Notes under the pieces: generated by a model
Seen by the model: only the letters and a program-made list of their open reading frames with translations
The model's database searches: none
What the model was told of the DNA's origin: nothing
Source of the DNA: Haloarcula nitratireducens
GTDB lineage: Archaea > Halobacteriota > Halobacteria > Halobacteriales > Haloarculaceae
DNA length: 64,000 bases
Direction: 5' to 3'
Assembly (NCBI RefSeq): GCF_019599505.1
Contig: NZ_RKLT01000003.1
Location: 248,001 to 312,000, forward strand
In this document: piece after piece, positions 16,791-28,869 of the stretch
How the letters are laid out: the number at the start of each line of letters is the position of its first letter
Numbering within the stretch: position 1 is the stretch's first letter
Program-made: the position numbers and the translations under genes

Positions 16791-17843
16791 ATGAAGTACG
16801 ATACGCTGGGGAACACGAGCGTCGAAGTCTCGGAAGTCGGCTTCGGCGCGTGGGTCGTCGGGACGGACTGGTGGGGCGACCGAACCCGCGAGGACGCCGT
16901 CGAGATGGTCCACCACGCCGTCGAGGAGGACGTGACCTTCTTCGACACCGGCGACGTCTACGGCCACGGCGACAGCGAGGAGATCATCGGCGAGGCGCTG
17001 GCCGAGGTCCGCGACGAGGTGACCGTCTCCACGAAGGTCGGCTACGACTTCTACAACAACCCGCAGGCCGGCCACGGCGAACTGCCGAAGAAGGTAACGC
17101 CCGAGTGGATCCGCACCGCGCTCGACCGCTCGCTCGACCGACTCGGCATGGACCACGTCGAACTGCTGATGCTCCACAACGCCAACGTCGGCGAAGTGGA
17201 CGAGGACGTCCTGGAGACGCTCGACGAACTCCGCGAGGAGGGGAAAGTCGAGGCCATCGGCTGGGCGCTCGGCCCCTCCATCGGCTGGCTGGCCGACGGC
17301 GACGCCGCCGTCGCCAACGAGTTCGACGCGCTCCAGACCGTGTTCAACCTCTTCGAGCAGACACCGGGCCGGCACTTCATCGACACCATCCGCGAGCGGA
17401 ACGCCGACACGTCGGTCCTCGCCCGCGTCCCCCACTCCTCTGGCCTCCTGAACGAGCAGGTCACCCCCGACACCGAACTCGGCGAGGGAGACCACCGCTC
17501 GCACCGCCCGACCGAGTGGTACGAGACCGGCTGGGAGAAGGTGGAATCCATCCGCTTCTTAGAGCGGGACGGCGAGCGGACGATGGGACAGGCCGCGATC
17601 CAGTGGCTGCTGGCCCACGACGAGGTCGCGTCGGTCACGCCGACGTTCCGGACGAACGCCGACATCGACGAGTGGGCCGCCGCGCCCGACACGCCGCCGC
17701 TCAGCGACGAGGAGTTCGAGCGCGTTCAGGACCTCTACGCCGACAGCTTCGGTATCGACCGCGACGACGGGATGGACGCGCTGCGCTCCTCGGTCGGCGG
17801 CGAGGACCTAGACGGCACCGGCATGAAGTCCGCCGGCGACTGA
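16791..17843 (+). CDS. Aldo/keto reductase
   Basis: A 350-residue TIM-barrel NAD(P)H-dependent oxidoreductase. Candidate tetrad residues are Asp and Tyr in FFDTGDVYGHGDSE, Lys in VSTKVGYDF and His in ELLMLHNANV. The N-terminus MKYDTLGNTSVEVSEVGFG is typical of the family. The cofactor-binding C-terminal part is present (QAAIQWLLAHDEVASVTPTF). The physiological substrate is unknown. It follows the CPBP gene by 61 bp in the same direction. Confidence 0.88.
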   Translation: MKYDTLGNTSVEVSEVGFGAWVVGTDWWGDRTREDAVEMVHHAVEEDVTFFDTGDVYGHGDSEEIIGEALAEVRDEVTVSTKVGYDFYNNPQAGHGELPKKVTPEWIRTALDRSLDRLGMDHVELLMLHNANVGEVDEDVLETLDELREEGKVEAIGWALGPSIGWLADGDAAVANEFDALQTVFNLFEQTPGRHFIDTIRERNADTSVLARVPHSSGLLNEQVTPDTELGEGDHRSHRPTEWYETGWEKVESIRFLERDGERTMGQAAIQWLLAHDEVASVTPTFRTNADIDEWAAAPDTPPLSDEEFERVQDLYADSFGIDRDDGMDALRSSVGGEDLDGTGMKSAGD

Positions 17844-18083
17844 CGCCGTAAGCCGTCCCCGCCCGTCGAGCGAACGACCCGCGACCTTCGGCCGGCGAGC
17901 GACCGCCCGTCCAGCCGCGTGAATCGAACGTCGTCGTGTGACTTCTCTCGAACCCCTCGGTTTCCACAGGAGATAGCTCGCCGTCCGGCGATTTGCCCGC
18001 CGTTACGTTACTTTCACTCCGGCCCGTCAGACGAGCGTTGGACGCCAGAGAGGAGCGGGTTCAAATCGAGGGGAACCGCCGAG

Positions 18084-19130
18084 TCACTGCTCGACGGCGA
18101 CGCCCGAAACGACGAACGCCGCGCCGCCGTCCGGCCCGTCGGTCGCTCGGATCGACCAGCCGTGCAAGTCCGCGATTCGACTGACGATGGCGAGACCTAG
18201 CCCGGTGCCGCCGCCGTCCTGGTTAGTCGTGTAGCCCGACTCGAAGACGGCGTCGCGCTCGCTCTCTGGGATCCCGGGACCGTCGTCGGCGACGACGAAG
18301 CCGCCCTCGCGGGACGAGACGGTGACGGTCACGTCGCCGCCTCCGTGCTCCACCGCGTTCCGGAAGAGGTTCTCCAGCAGCTGCGCCAGCAGCGTCTCGT
18401 CCGCCTCGACGGTCGCGTCCGCCTCGACGACGAGCGTCGCGTCGCCGGTGGCGACCTGTTCCCAGGCCCGTTCGGCGCACGCACGGAGGTCGAGCGCTTC
18501 GAGCGACTCGGGTTCGGTCTGGCGAGCGATGAGCAGCGCGTCGTCGATGATGTCCCGAATCCGTTCGAGCGAACGTTCGATAGCGGCGAGGTCGTCGTTG
18601 TCGCTCCCGTCGCTTCGCTCCCGCAACAGCTCCGTGCGGGCCGTCGCCACCGAGAGCGGGTTCCGCAGGTCGTGGCTGAGGATGCCGGTGACCATCTCCA
18701 GGGTCTCGTTCCGCTCGCTGACATTAGTCTCGGCGCGGTGACGGTCGGTGATGTCCGTGTGGACGATCAGGACGAGCGTCTCCCCCTCGAACTCGAACGG
18801 CGTCGCCCGCATCGTGAACCAGCGTCTCTGGTCGGGTTCGTGACACGGATACTCGAAGGAGAATTCGTCTCTCCGCCCGTCGATGACGGCGCTGATACCC
18901 TCGGCAGCCGTCGCCGAGTCCTCGTCCTCGCCCGCGCGACAGACGGCGAGGTAGTTCTCGCCGACCATGTCGGCTTCGACGCCCACGTCGTTCTCGATGC
19001 CGAACGTCTCCCACGCTCGGTTGGTCGCGCGGATGACTCCCTCGTCGTCGAGGACGGCGACCTGATGGGGGAACTCGTCGAAGACTCTCGTGGCGATGCG
19101 GACGCGTTCAGCCACCTCGTCGTCGCTCAC
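18084..19130 (-). CDS. PAS-domain sensor histidine kinase
   Basis: A 348-residue soluble kinase. A PAS domain spans residues ~12-130 (VAVLDDEGVIRATNRAWETFG, ending VHTDITDRHRAE). The dimerisation/phosphoacceptor helix has GILSHDLRNPLSVA near residue 152, and the HATPase domain has LLENLFRNAVEH, VADDGPGIP and GGGTGLGLAIV. There are no transmembrane segments, so it senses a cytoplasmic cue. No response regulator lies beside it, as is common for orphan haloarchaeal kinases. Transcribed toward a 240-bp gap with no gene. Confidence 0.88.
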   Translation of the reverse strand: MSDDEVAERVRIATRVFDEFPHQVAVLDDEGVIRATNRAWETFGIENDVGVEADMVGENYLAVCRAGEDEDSATAAEGISAVIDGRRDEFSFEYPCHEPDQRRWFTMRATPFEFEGETLVLIVHTDITDRHRAETNVSERNETLEMVTGILSHDLRNPLSVATARTELLRERSDGSDNDDLAAIERSLERIRDIIDDALLIARQTEPESLEALDLRACAERAWEQVATGDATLVVEADATVEADETLLAQLLENLFRNAVEHGGGDVTVTVSSREGGFVVADDGPGIPESERDAVFESGYTTNQDGGGTGLGLAIVSRIADLHGWSIRATDGPDGGAAFVVSGVAVEQ

Positions 19131-19172
19131 TCTCGTGAGATACGGGCGCGAACGTAAAAAGCCGTTACCCCG

Positions 19173-20219
19173 CTACTCGTTCATCAGGCCGCCCTCTTCG
19201 ACGCGCATGACGCCCTCACCGTCGGGCAGGTTCGGCGCGTCGACGAGCTTGACGATTCGCTTGTTCCCCTTGGACTTCCGGAGGTAGATGCGGAACGTGG
19301 AGGTGTGGCCGAGGATGTTGCCACCGATCGGCTGTGTCGGGTCGCCGAAGAACGAGTCGGGGTTCGAGGCCACCTGGTTGGTGACGACGACGGCGGTGTT
19401 GTTCAGGTCGCCGACCCGCATCAGGTCGTGGAGGTGCTTGTTGAGCTTCTGCTGGCGTTCGGCCAGTTCGCCGCGGCCGACGTACTCGGCGCGGAAGTGC
19501 GCGGTCAGCGAGTCCACGGCGAGCAGTCGCACGGGGAACTCCTCGTCCTGGGTCTCGCTGGCGATCTCCTGGGCCTTCTCGGCGAGGAGAATCTGGTGGT
19601 TGGAGTTGAACGCCTTGGCGACGTGGATCTTGTCCAGCACGGACTCCAAGAGGTCGTCGAGCAGGGTCTGGTCGGTGGGGTCGGCCTCGCCGTCTTCGAC
19701 GATGCCGTGGAGCTCCATCATGTCGGCGAGCACCTCGTCGTCCTGGCCCTCGAGCATCTGCTCGATACGCTCGGGGCGGAAGGTGTCCTCGGAGTCGATG
19801 AAGATGGCGCTGCCCTCCAGACCGCCGTGTTCGGCCGGCAGCTGGACGTTGACGGCCAGCTGGTGGGTCACCTGTGACTTCCCGGCACCGAACTCGCCGT
19901 ACACCTCGGTGATCGATTGAGTTTCGACGCCGCCGCCGAGCAGTTCGTCGACCTCGTCGACGCCCCACGAGAGCTTGCCGATCTGCTCGCGGCGTTCCAG
20001 GACGGTCGCGCCGGTCTCGAACCCTCCGATGTCGGCGGCGTCGCGGGCGGCGTTGATGATGTCGGCGGCCGAGGACTCGCCGATGTCGGCCGTGTTCGAC
20101 AGTTCACCGGGGGAGGCGACGGCGATCCCCTGATAGGAGTCGAAGCCGTTCTCTTTGAGTTTCTCCGCTGTGGCCGGGCCGACGCCCGGGAGGTCTTCCA
20201 GGTCTTCTGTTGCGGCCAT
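19173..20219 (-). CDS. radA: DNA repair and recombination recombinase RadA
   Basis: A 348-residue archaeal RecA/Rad51 homologue. An N-terminal helix-hairpin-helix DNA-binding domain ([17 protein letters not shown]) precedes the ATPase core, with Walker A GEFGAGKS at about residues 108-115 and Walker [16 protein letters not shown]. The L2 region [15 protein letters not shown] and the end [11 protein letters not shown] are typical. It forms nucleoprotein filaments for homologous recombination. No intein is present. A clear TATA box lies ~26 nt upstream. Confidence 0.97.
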   Translation of the reverse strand: MAATEDLEDLPGVGPATAEKLKENGFDSYQGIAVASPGELSNTADIGESSAADIINAARDAADIGGFETGATVLERREQIGKLSWGVDEVDELLGGGVETQSITEVYGEFGAGKSQVTHQLAVNVQLPAEHGGLEGSAIFIDSEDTFRPERIEQMLEGQDDEVLADMMELHGIVEDGEADPTDQTLLDDLLESVLDKIHVAKAFNSNHQILLAEKAQEIASETQDEEFPVRLLAVDSLTAHFRAEYVGRGELAERQQKLNKHLHDLMRVGDLNNTAVVVTNQVASNPDSFFGDPTQPIGGNILGHTSTFRIYLRKSKGNKRIVKLVDAPNLPDGEGVMRVEEGGLMNE

Positions 20220-20241
20220 GGACGTTGGTTACGCCCGGTGG

Positions 20242-20249
20242 CATATAAA
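20242..20249 (-). promoter_or_regulatory. TATA box of radA
   Basis: Minus-strand TTTATATG lies about 23-30 nt upstream of the radA ATG at 20219. Confidence 0.6.
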
Positions 20250-20337
20250 CCCCCGTTAACACCGTAGTGAAAGTGAAACTGCGGGACGGCGGTGGCCTGT
20301 CGAAGCGGGTGTCCGAAAGATGAAGTGTCAGGCCGCG

Positions 20338-22077
20338 TCAGAGCGGCGCGTGGGTGGCCGTCCCCGCCACCAACGTGAAAGTGACGAGCAACGCGTTGAC
20401 GAACGCACCGGTCCAGATGCGACCCGTCAGTCGGAAGAAGTACGTCGAGACGGCAGTCACGATCGAGAGCAACGCGACGAACTGGAACGCCACGATGGTC
20501 AGCAACGGTTGGCCGAACGGGAGCGGACTCCCCGAGAGCAAGACGGCGTACTGCACGCTCAGTAGCAGGACGAACCCACCGACGACGGCGATCCAGTTGT
20601 GCGCGAGCGCCGTGCGGAACTCTCGGTTACCCGACCGCAGTTGGCCGTGCAGCAGGACTTCGAGCACGAGGAAGAAGGCCAGTAGCGGCGAGAGATAGCG
20701 GAGGCCGATGCCGAACTGGGTAGTCGTCGGGAGCTTGACGGCGAACACCCAGAAGCGGAAGTCGGTGTCGAACAGGAAGCCGACGGCTCCCAACAGGAGA
20801 GAGAACCCGCCGACAACTACGACGGCGGCGACCAGGGACCGAACCACGGTCCGCCACCCATCGCCGGTGTCGAGGCCGTAGTGTTCGAGCGGCGTCCCGC
20901 TATTCGCGACCCGATGCCACCCGCCCAGTAACGCGGCGGTGATGAGGGCGTTCCCCAGTGCCCATGCCATCACACCGTTAGTTATCTGCTGGGGGAACAA
21001 CCACGACACCGGGACGAATCCCTGTCCGAGCAGGTTCAGTGGGAAGTACGTGAGCACGGGGATGATCGCCGCGAGCGCGACGCCGACGGCCCATCCTCGA
21101 CCCTCGGCCCCGCGTGCGGACAGCACCTCTCGTCTAATACGCTCGAATCGGTGGTCGCCGAGGACTGCGGCACCGAACGGGAACAGGAAGAGGACGCCCC
21201 CGAGCAAGGAGAGGAGCGTCCCGAGCTCCTTCAGCCACCAGGTCTGGTTCCCCGGCGGCATCTCGTCCTCGCCCTCCAGCGTGAGTTGCATCCACTCCAC
21301 GGCGTCGCCGACGGCGGTCGTCGAGAGGTGATCACCCGGATGCGTCGTCGCGGGCGTGTAGAGCCGTCTGGCGGTCCCGTCCTCGATGCTGCCGTAGGTC
21401 CGCCCCTCGACGACCCGCTCGTCGGTGCCGAACAGCGTCCGGAGTTTCTCACTCTGCCCGACGTTCGAGGCGTGCGGTACACCCCACATCAGCGTCGAGA
21501 ACTCGTCGTACTCGCTGAAGACGACGGCCGTGTTCCGCGGGAACGTCGCGTTGCCCGCGGGGACGCCCGAGGACCCGGTCGAGGAACCGACGAGCGCCAT
21601 CGACTCGTAACCGTCGGGTTGGGTGCCGGCGGCGGCGACGCTCGCCCACCCACCCATCGAGTGGCCCTCTAGACCGATGTTCTCGTCGTCAACGAACGCG
21701 AGCGAGCGCATGTACTGGAGGGCGGGCGGTCCCCCGAACCCGTTGGCGAAGGCCGGTGGGTCTGAGTGGCCGTGTCCCGTCTGGTCGATCGCGAGGACGA
21801 CGAAGCCGCGCCGCGCGAACTCGATGGCGAACGGCGACTGCGTCTCGCGCGTGTTGATATACCCGTGGGTGGCGACGATCCCCGGCGACGGGTCGGAACT
21901 GGTCGCGTCGGGTGGGACGTACAGCGTCCCCTCTATCACCTGTCCGTTCGACGCGGCGAACCGAACCTCGCGCGTTTCGATGGTTCCACCGTCGGTCTGT
22001 ACCCAGTACGCGGTCGCACCGCCCCCGAACACCAACAGCAGTGCGAGGGCGAACGCTAGTGAGCGGTTTGTCACCAC
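20338..22077 (-). CDS. Alpha/beta hydrolase fused to a multi-helix membrane domain
   Basis: A 579-residue protein. A signal-anchor helix (residues 6-24) is followed by an alpha/beta hydrolase of ~250 residues: VATHGYINTRETQ (oxyanion region), nucleophile elbow EGHSMGGWAS and a late His in ATTHPGDHLST. Residues ~285-579 contain about nine hydrophobic segments. The hydrolase part should lie outside the membrane. The architecture suggests a membrane-anchored serine esterase or peptidase; the role of the membrane domain is unknown. Confidence 0.8.
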   Translation of the reverse strand: MVTNRSLAFALALLLVFGGGATAYWVQTDGGTIETREVRFAASNGQVIEGTLYVPPDATSSDPSPGIVATHGYINTRETQSPFAIEFARRGFVVLAIDQTGHGHSDPPAFANGFGGPPALQYMRSLAFVDDENIGLEGHSMGGWASVAAAGTQPDGYESMALVGSSTGSSGVPAGNATFPRNTAVVFSEYDEFSTLMWGVPHASNVGQSEKLRTLFGTDERVVEGRTYGSIEDGTARRLYTPATTHPGDHLSTTAVGDAVEWMQLTLEGEDEMPPGNQTWWLKELGTLLSLLGGVLFLFPFGAAVLGDHRFERIRREVLSARGAEGRGWAVGVALAAIIPVLTYFPLNLLGQGFVPVSWLFPQQITNGVMAWALGNALITAALLGGWHRVANSGTPLEHYGLDTGDGWRTVVRSLVAAVVVVGGFSLLLGAVGFLFDTDFRFWVFAVKLPTTTQFGIGLRYLSPLLAFFLVLEVLLHGQLRSGNREFRTALAHNWIAVVGGFVLLLSVQYAVLLSGSPLPFGQPLLTIVAFQFVALLSIVTAVSTYFFRLTGRIWTGAFVNALLVTFTLVAGTATHAPL

Positions 22078-22150
22078 GCCCCAACGTGGTGATGTCAGTT
22101 GATACTACTTTTGCCACCGTTCGCTGTTCATTTCAGTTGATTCGTCGCTC

Positions 22151-22624
22151 TCAGAGCCGACCGCTTCCGATGTAGACGAGCGAGAGCCCGCCGACGATAA
22201 TCAGCGCGCTGGCCACGAGCGGAGAGAGCGAGAGGGCCCCCTGTCCGAACTCGCCGGCCAGAAACAGGGCGAGGGCGATCGCCGATGCGATGGGGTGGGC
22301 GGCCAGCGACCGGACGAACACCCGCGCCGACCAGTAGAGGCGGTCCAGCGACGAGCGCATCGTGGCCGTCGCCGGGCGGTTCCCGTCGGGGTTCTCGGCC
22401 GGTTCGAACGCCGAGCGGTCGGCGGCCGGGACATGGTAGAGTTCCCCCGTGTTCACCCGCCGGTCGTCGGCGTCGGCCACGCGCAGGAGGGCGAGATCGC
22501 CTTCGCTCGCGCCGACGACGCGATAGATGCCCGCCGGATAGCCGCCCGTCGTCGGCCGGAGATGATCGTAGACCGACAGCGCGGCGTCAGCCAGCGTCTC
22601 GTCGGCCGGTGTGTCGTCTACCAT
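22151..22624 (-). CDS. Membrane protein with C-terminal helix pair, downstream of pspAB
   Basis: A 157-residue protein. The N-terminal ~75 residues are a soluble small domain (GGYPAGIYRVVGASEGDLALLRV) and residues ~105-155 contain two transmembrane segments. Its ATG abuts the pspAB stop with no gap, so the two are co-translated. No family recognised. Context suggests envelope stress. Confidence 0.7.
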   Translation of the reverse strand: MVDDTPADETLADAALSVYDHLRPTTGGYPAGIYRVVGASEGDLALLRVADADDRRVNTGELYHVPAADRSAFEPAENPDGNRPATATMRSSLDRLYWSARVFVRSLAAHPIASAIALALFLAGEFGQGALSLSPLVASALIIVGGLSLVYIGSGRL

Positions 22625-23242
22625 CTACTCCCAGGGGTGGTTTCCGGGGCGGTCGGGCCACAGCGGATACCAGAACTCCTTGTCGCCCTCGACGGACAGT
22701 TCCCCGTCTAAGTTGCTCTCCAGTTTGAACTCCGCCGTCGTGTCCCGCTCGTGGTCCCGGTCCGGGTCGGGCGCGAACGGGTAGTACGCCCCCCGGCGGA
22801 AGGAGTAGACCCAGTAGACGAGTTGCCCGGTCCGTTCGTCTTCGAAGCCGAAGAGCGCGGCGAGGAGGCGAGAGCCGTAGCGCCGCTCGATGAGCGTGTC
22901 GGCCGCGAAGTGGATCGAGGTCACCAGGTCCTCGAAGTCGTCGTCGTGGAGGACGACCCACTGGTAGCCGTGGCTGTCCCGCGTGAACTCGGCGCTCGTC
23001 CCGGTCTCGGCTTCGCCCGCGCCGAGGATCGTCTCCACCTCGTCTTTCGCGTCCTGGAAGTCCGTGCTGTCCACGTCACCGAAACAGAGGGCGGCGTCGC
23101 CGGTCGGGGCGTACCCGAGGTTGGCCTCCATCGTGACGTACGCCGTCGACATGCCGAAGAGGTCCTCCGGGTCGGCGTCCCGGGTCGCGTCGGCCTCGGC
23201 TTTCACGCCGAGGACGCTCTTGAGTCCGTCCAGCAGTCCCAT
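22625..23242 (-). CDS. pspAB: PspA-associated protein PspAB
   Basis: A 205-residue acidic protein beginning MGLLDGLKSVLG, with AYVTMEANLGYAPTGDAAL and later TGQLVYWVYSFRRGAYYPFAP. This agrees with the PspAB family found next to, or functionally tied to, haloarchaeal PspA. No PspA gene is in the window. The start is set at MGLLDGL because the two preceding codons lie outside the conserved region. Directly adjoined to the downstream two-helix membrane protein. Confidence 0.8.
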   Translation of the reverse strand: MGLLDGLKSVLGVKAEADATRDADPEDLFGMSTAYVTMEANLGYAPTGDAALCFGDVDSTDFQDAKDEVETILGAGEAETGTSAEFTRDSHGYQWVVLHDDDFEDLVTSIHFAADTLIERRYGSRLLAALFGFEDERTGQLVYWVYSFRRGAYYPFAPDPDRDHERDTTAEFKLESNLDGELSVEGDKEFWYPLWPDRPGNHPWE

Positions 23243-23312
23243 GTACCGGCACAACGCGCGCCGAGGGTAAGGTCGTTTTCGTCCGTCCGCGAGAGGGGAC
23301 GGAACTCGCGGA

Positions 23313-25558
<2,246 letters not shown>

Positions 25559-25753
25559 AAGAATCGTGTTTTCTCTCCGGGGTCAGATAAAGTGGCTGAA
25601 CAGTATCGGCCGATGACAGGAGCTGCAGATGGAGGGACGGCCGTTTCGTGTCGCCGCTGATCGGTCGTCTCGGCGGTCCGAGCGCCGATAGCGTCTCGAC
25701 GTGTCGAAACCGCCCGCAGTTGACGAGGCGTGAGAAGGCGTTACCGGCTGTGC

Positions 25754-26638
25754 TCAGCGGCTCTCTAAGTTCCGCTCTAAGTCCCGCAGGCGCTCGATGC
25801 GCTTCTCGGTGGTCGGGTGCGTGCGGAACAGCTTCCCGATCCAGCCGACGCTGATGGGGACGATGAAGAAGGCGTTCATCTCCGACTGGCCGCGCAGGTC
25901 GTCCTTGGGCACTTTCTCCATGCCGCTGTCTATCTTCATCAGCGCCGACGCGAGCGCCGAGGGGCGGCCGGTGATGGCCGCGCCGCCGCGGTCGGCGGCG
26001 AACTCGCGGTAGCGGCTGAGCGCGCGGATGAGCAGGAACGAGACGATCCACACGACCAGCGAGGCGAGGATGGCGACGATGACCGGGGCCTGCTGCTGGC
26101 CGCCGCGGTCGCGGCCGCCGCTGAACAGCCACCCCCAGCGGACGATGAGGAAGGCGATGGTCGAGAGGAACGAGGCGATGGTCATCACCATCACGTCGCG
26201 GTTCTTGACGTGGGCGAGTTCGTGGGCGACGACGCCCTCCAACTCGTCCTCGTTCAGCATGTTCATCAGCCCCGTCGTCACGCAGACGGCGGCGCTCTTC
26301 TGGGAGCGGCCCGTCGCGAAGGCGTTCGGGGTGCGAGAGTCGGCGACGGCCACCTTCGGTTTGGGGAGGTCGGCCTGCTGGGAGAGGCGCTCGACCATCC
26401 GGTGGAGTTCGGGGTACTCGTCGGGTTCGACCTCGCGCGCGCCCATCGAGTACAGCGCGAGCTTGTCGCTGAAGAAGAACTGCGCGCCCAGGAACAGCGC
26501 CATCACGAGGACGACGGGGAACAACCGGTTGCCGAAGAAGAGGACGACGAAACCGAGGAACGTGACGTACAGCGCGAACAGCAGGAACATCGTCACTGCC
26601 ATCCGGCCGCGCAGTCCCCAGTCGGTTTGCCACTGCAT
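25754..26638 (-). CDS. htpX: Membrane zinc metalloprotease HtpX (M48)
   Basis: A 294-residue protein with two N-terminal transmembrane segments, a zinc-binding VVAHELAHVKNRD (HExxH) near residue 142, two further hydrophobic segments, and the third ligand region REFAADRGGA. This is the HtpX/M48B layout with the active site facing the cytoplasm, for degrading misfolded membrane proteins. The start MQWQTDWGLRGRM was chosen because the longer frame upstream is shadow of the SDR gene. It ends ~300 bp before katG on the same strand. Confidence 0.9.
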   Translation of the reverse strand: MQWQTDWGLRGRMAVTMFLLFALYVTFLGFVVLFFGNRLFPVVLVMALFLGAQFFFSDKLALYSMGAREVEPDEYPELHRMVERLSQQADLPKPKVAVADSRTPNAFATGRSQKSAAVCVTTGLMNMLNEDELEGVVAHELAHVKNRDVMVMTIASFLSTIAFLIVRWGWLFSGGRDRGGQQQAPVIVAILASLVVWIVSFLLIRALSRYREFAADRGGAAITGRPSALASALMKIDSGMEKVPKDDLRGQSEMNAFFIVPISVGWIGKLFRTHPTTEKRIERLRDLERNLESR

Positions 26639-26753
26639 GCGGATAGATAGCGGGCGGAGACGGTAAAAGGTCGCTATCCTGTTCCCGAATCGCACACCGG
26701 CGAGCGGACGGCCCCGCCGCCGGGGCTTTGTGCCGTCGGCGAGAACGACGGTC

Positions 26754-27647
26754 ATGACCGAGACAGTTCTCGTCACCGGCGGCCGCGGCCGCTCCGGACG
26801 CTGGATCTGCGACCGCCTCGCGGGCGAGTACCACGTCGTCTGCGCCGATCTGGACCACCCGGGCTGGGAAGTCCCCGAGCGCGAGCACGTCGAGTTCAAG
26901 GCCGTCGACGCGACCGACGGGGCCGAGGTCCGCGACCTGGTGAGCGAGTACGACCCCGACGCCGTCGTCCACTGGGCGGCGATTCCGGCCCCCGAGCGCC
27001 ACGCCGGCACGCGCGTCTTCGAGACGAACGTCTCGGCGGCGTACAACGTCCTCGACGCCGCCGGGCGCGCCGGGGCGGACGTCGTCTGGGCGTCCTCCGA
27101 GAGCGCCTACGGCCTGGCCTTCGCCGAGGAGACGCCCCTGCCGGCGTATCTCCCCATCGACGAGAATCATCCGATGGCCCCCGAAGACCCCTACGGCACC
27201 TCGAAGGTGACTGGCGAGGAGATCGCGAAGATGGTCGCGCGACGCGACGGCGTCTCCATCGCGTCGATCCGACCGTCGTGGATTCAGTACCCCGGCGAGT
27301 ACGCCTGCCGCGACGCGGCCGAGGGCGACCTCGACGGCGGCGCGGGCAACTGCTGGTCGTACGTCGACGTCCGGGACGTGGCGGCGCTCGTCGACGCGGC
27401 GCTCGACGCCGACTTCGACGGCCACGAGGCGTTCCACGCCGCCGCGGCCGAGAACTACGTCGGCCGGCCGACCGCGGAACTGGTCGAAGAGCACTGGGGC
27501 GAACTCCCCGAGGAGTGCGAACTCGACGGCGAGCAGTCCGCGCTCTCGACGGCGAAGGCCCGGAGTTTGCTGGAGTGGGCACCCGAACACGACTGGCGCG
27601 AGGCCGCCGACGCCGACGTCCCGGAGCCGACCCTCCTCGGAACGTAG
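26754..27647 (+). CDS. NAD-dependent epimerase/dehydratase (extended SDR)
   Basis: A 297-residue Rossmann-fold protein with LVTGGRGRSGRW at the N-terminus for NAD(P), VVHWAAIPAP, the active-site Ser in WASSESAYG, and catalytic YGTSK (YxxxK) near residue 150. The length fits sugar-nucleotide epimerases or uronate dehydrogenases; the substrate cannot be assigned. It is divergent from htpX. No glycan genes neighbour it. Confidence 0.85.
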   Translation: MTETVLVTGGRGRSGRWICDRLAGEYHVVCADLDHPGWEVPEREHVEFKAVDATDGAEVRDLVSEYDPDAVVHWAAIPAPERHAGTRVFETNVSAAYNVLDAAGRAGADVVWASSESAYGLAFAEETPLPAYLPIDENHPMAPEDPYGTSKVTGEEIAKMVARRDGVSIASIRPSWIQYPGEYACRDAAEGDLDGGAGNCWSYVDVRDVAALVDAALDADFDGHEAFHAAAAENYVGRPTAELVEEHWGELPEECELDGEQSALSTAKARSLLEWAPEHDWREAADADVPEPTLLGT

Positions 27648-27705
27648 GCCGACGGCGAGCGTCGGAACGCACGACTTAACCGACTGACCGGACTACGGAG
27701 CGTAC

Positions 27706-28842
27706 ATGAGCCGGTCCGGAGCCTTCTGTCCGCGGTGCGGCGAGGAGATGGCCGAGCCGCCCACGGACCGACCCGAGCTGCCGGGCGCACGGCGGGACTC
27801 CGAGCGAGTCCTCTGTGACGCCTGCTACTTCGAGGAGTTCGACCTCGTGGACGCCCCCGAGGAGATCCAGGTGCGGGTGTGCGCCCAGTGCGGCGCGGTC
27901 CACAAGGGCAACCGCTGGGTCGACGTGGGCGCGGAGGACTACACCGACATCGCCGTCGAACAGGTGAGCGAGGCGCTGGGCATCCACGTCGACGCCCAGT
28001 CCGTCGCCTGGCAGGTCGCGCCCGAACAGGTCGATAAGAACAACATCCGGATGCACGCCGAGTTCTCAGGCGTCGTCCGCGGGACGCCCGTTACCGAGGA
28101 GGTCGTCGTCCCCGTCAGCATCTCCCGACAGACCTGCGAGCGCTGCGGGAAGATCGCCGGCGGTTCCTTCGCCAGCATCGTGCAGGTGCGCGCCGAGGGC
28201 CGCGACCCGACCGACGAGGAGGTCGCGCGCGCGAGGACCATCGCCGAGGAGTACGTCGCGGCGCGGGAGGCCACGGGGTCCCGCGACGCGTTCATCACCG
28301 AGACGAAGGAGCTGGACGAGGGGCTGAACATGAAGATCTCGACGAACAAGCTCGGCCAGGGCGTCGCGAAGCGCATCACGGAACAGCTGGGCGGGTCCTA
28401 CTCCGATTCGAAGCGCCTCGTCACGGAGGACGAGGACGGCCAGAAGCTCTACCGGATGTCCTACGCCGTCCGCCTCCCTCGCTATCAGCAGGGCGAGGTC
28501 ATCGACCCCGAGGACGGCGACGGCCCCGTGCTGGTCCGGTCGATACAGGGCAACCTCAAGGGGACGCGGCTGGCCACCGGCGAGCAGTACGAGGCCAGTT
28601 TCGAGGAGAGCGAGGCCCCCGACGCCACCCGCCTCGGGTTCCGCGAGGACGGCGAGCGGACGACGCTCGTCGCCTTCGAGGACGAGAACGCCGTCCAGGT
28701 GTTAGACCCCGAGACCTTCGAGAGCAAGACGGTCGCCCGGCCGGAGTACCTCGACACCGACGCCGACGAGGTGCCGGTCATCAAGAGCCGAGCGGGCCTG
28801 CACGTCTTACCGGAGAGCGACGAGCGCGAGGACGGGGCGTGA
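27706..28842 (+). CDS. Archaeal NMD3-like ribosome-associated protein
   Basis: A 378-residue protein with four Cys pairs in its N-terminal ~150 residues: CPRCGEEM, CDACYFEEF, CAQCGAVH and CERCGKIAG. These are the zinc-binding part of NMD3, the 60S export adaptor in eukaryotes and a ribosome-associated protein in archaea. The middle holds the conserved DEGLNMKISTNKLGQ and the end is a beta-rich OB-like part. It is followed 27 bp later by a tRNA-methyltransferase-type gene, giving a translation-related pair. Confidence 0.88.
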   Translation: MSRSGAFCPRCGEEMAEPPTDRPELPGARRDSERVLCDACYFEEFDLVDAPEEIQVRVCAQCGAVHKGNRWVDVGAEDYTDIAVEQVSEALGIHVDAQSVAWQVAPEQVDKNNIRMHAEFSGVVRGTPVTEEVVVPVSISRQTCERCGKIAGGSFASIVQVRAEGRDPTDEEVARARTIAEEYVAAREATGSRDAFITETKELDEGLNMKISTNKLGQGVAKRITEQLGGSYSDSKRLVTEDEDGQKLYRMSYAVRLPRYQQGEVIDPEDGDGPVLVRSIQGNLKGTRLATGEQYEASFEESEAPDATRLGFREDGERTTLVAFEDENAVQVLDPETFESKTVARPEYLDTDADEVPVIKSRAGLHVLPESDEREDGA

Positions 28843-28869
28843 CGACGATGGTGGGAGGCGGTGAGAGCG

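Noticed and set aside
18057..18073. GGGTTCAAATCGAGGGG resembling a tRNA T-arm
   Set aside because: The flanks do not pair as a T-stem, and no acceptor, D or anticodon arm fits around it.
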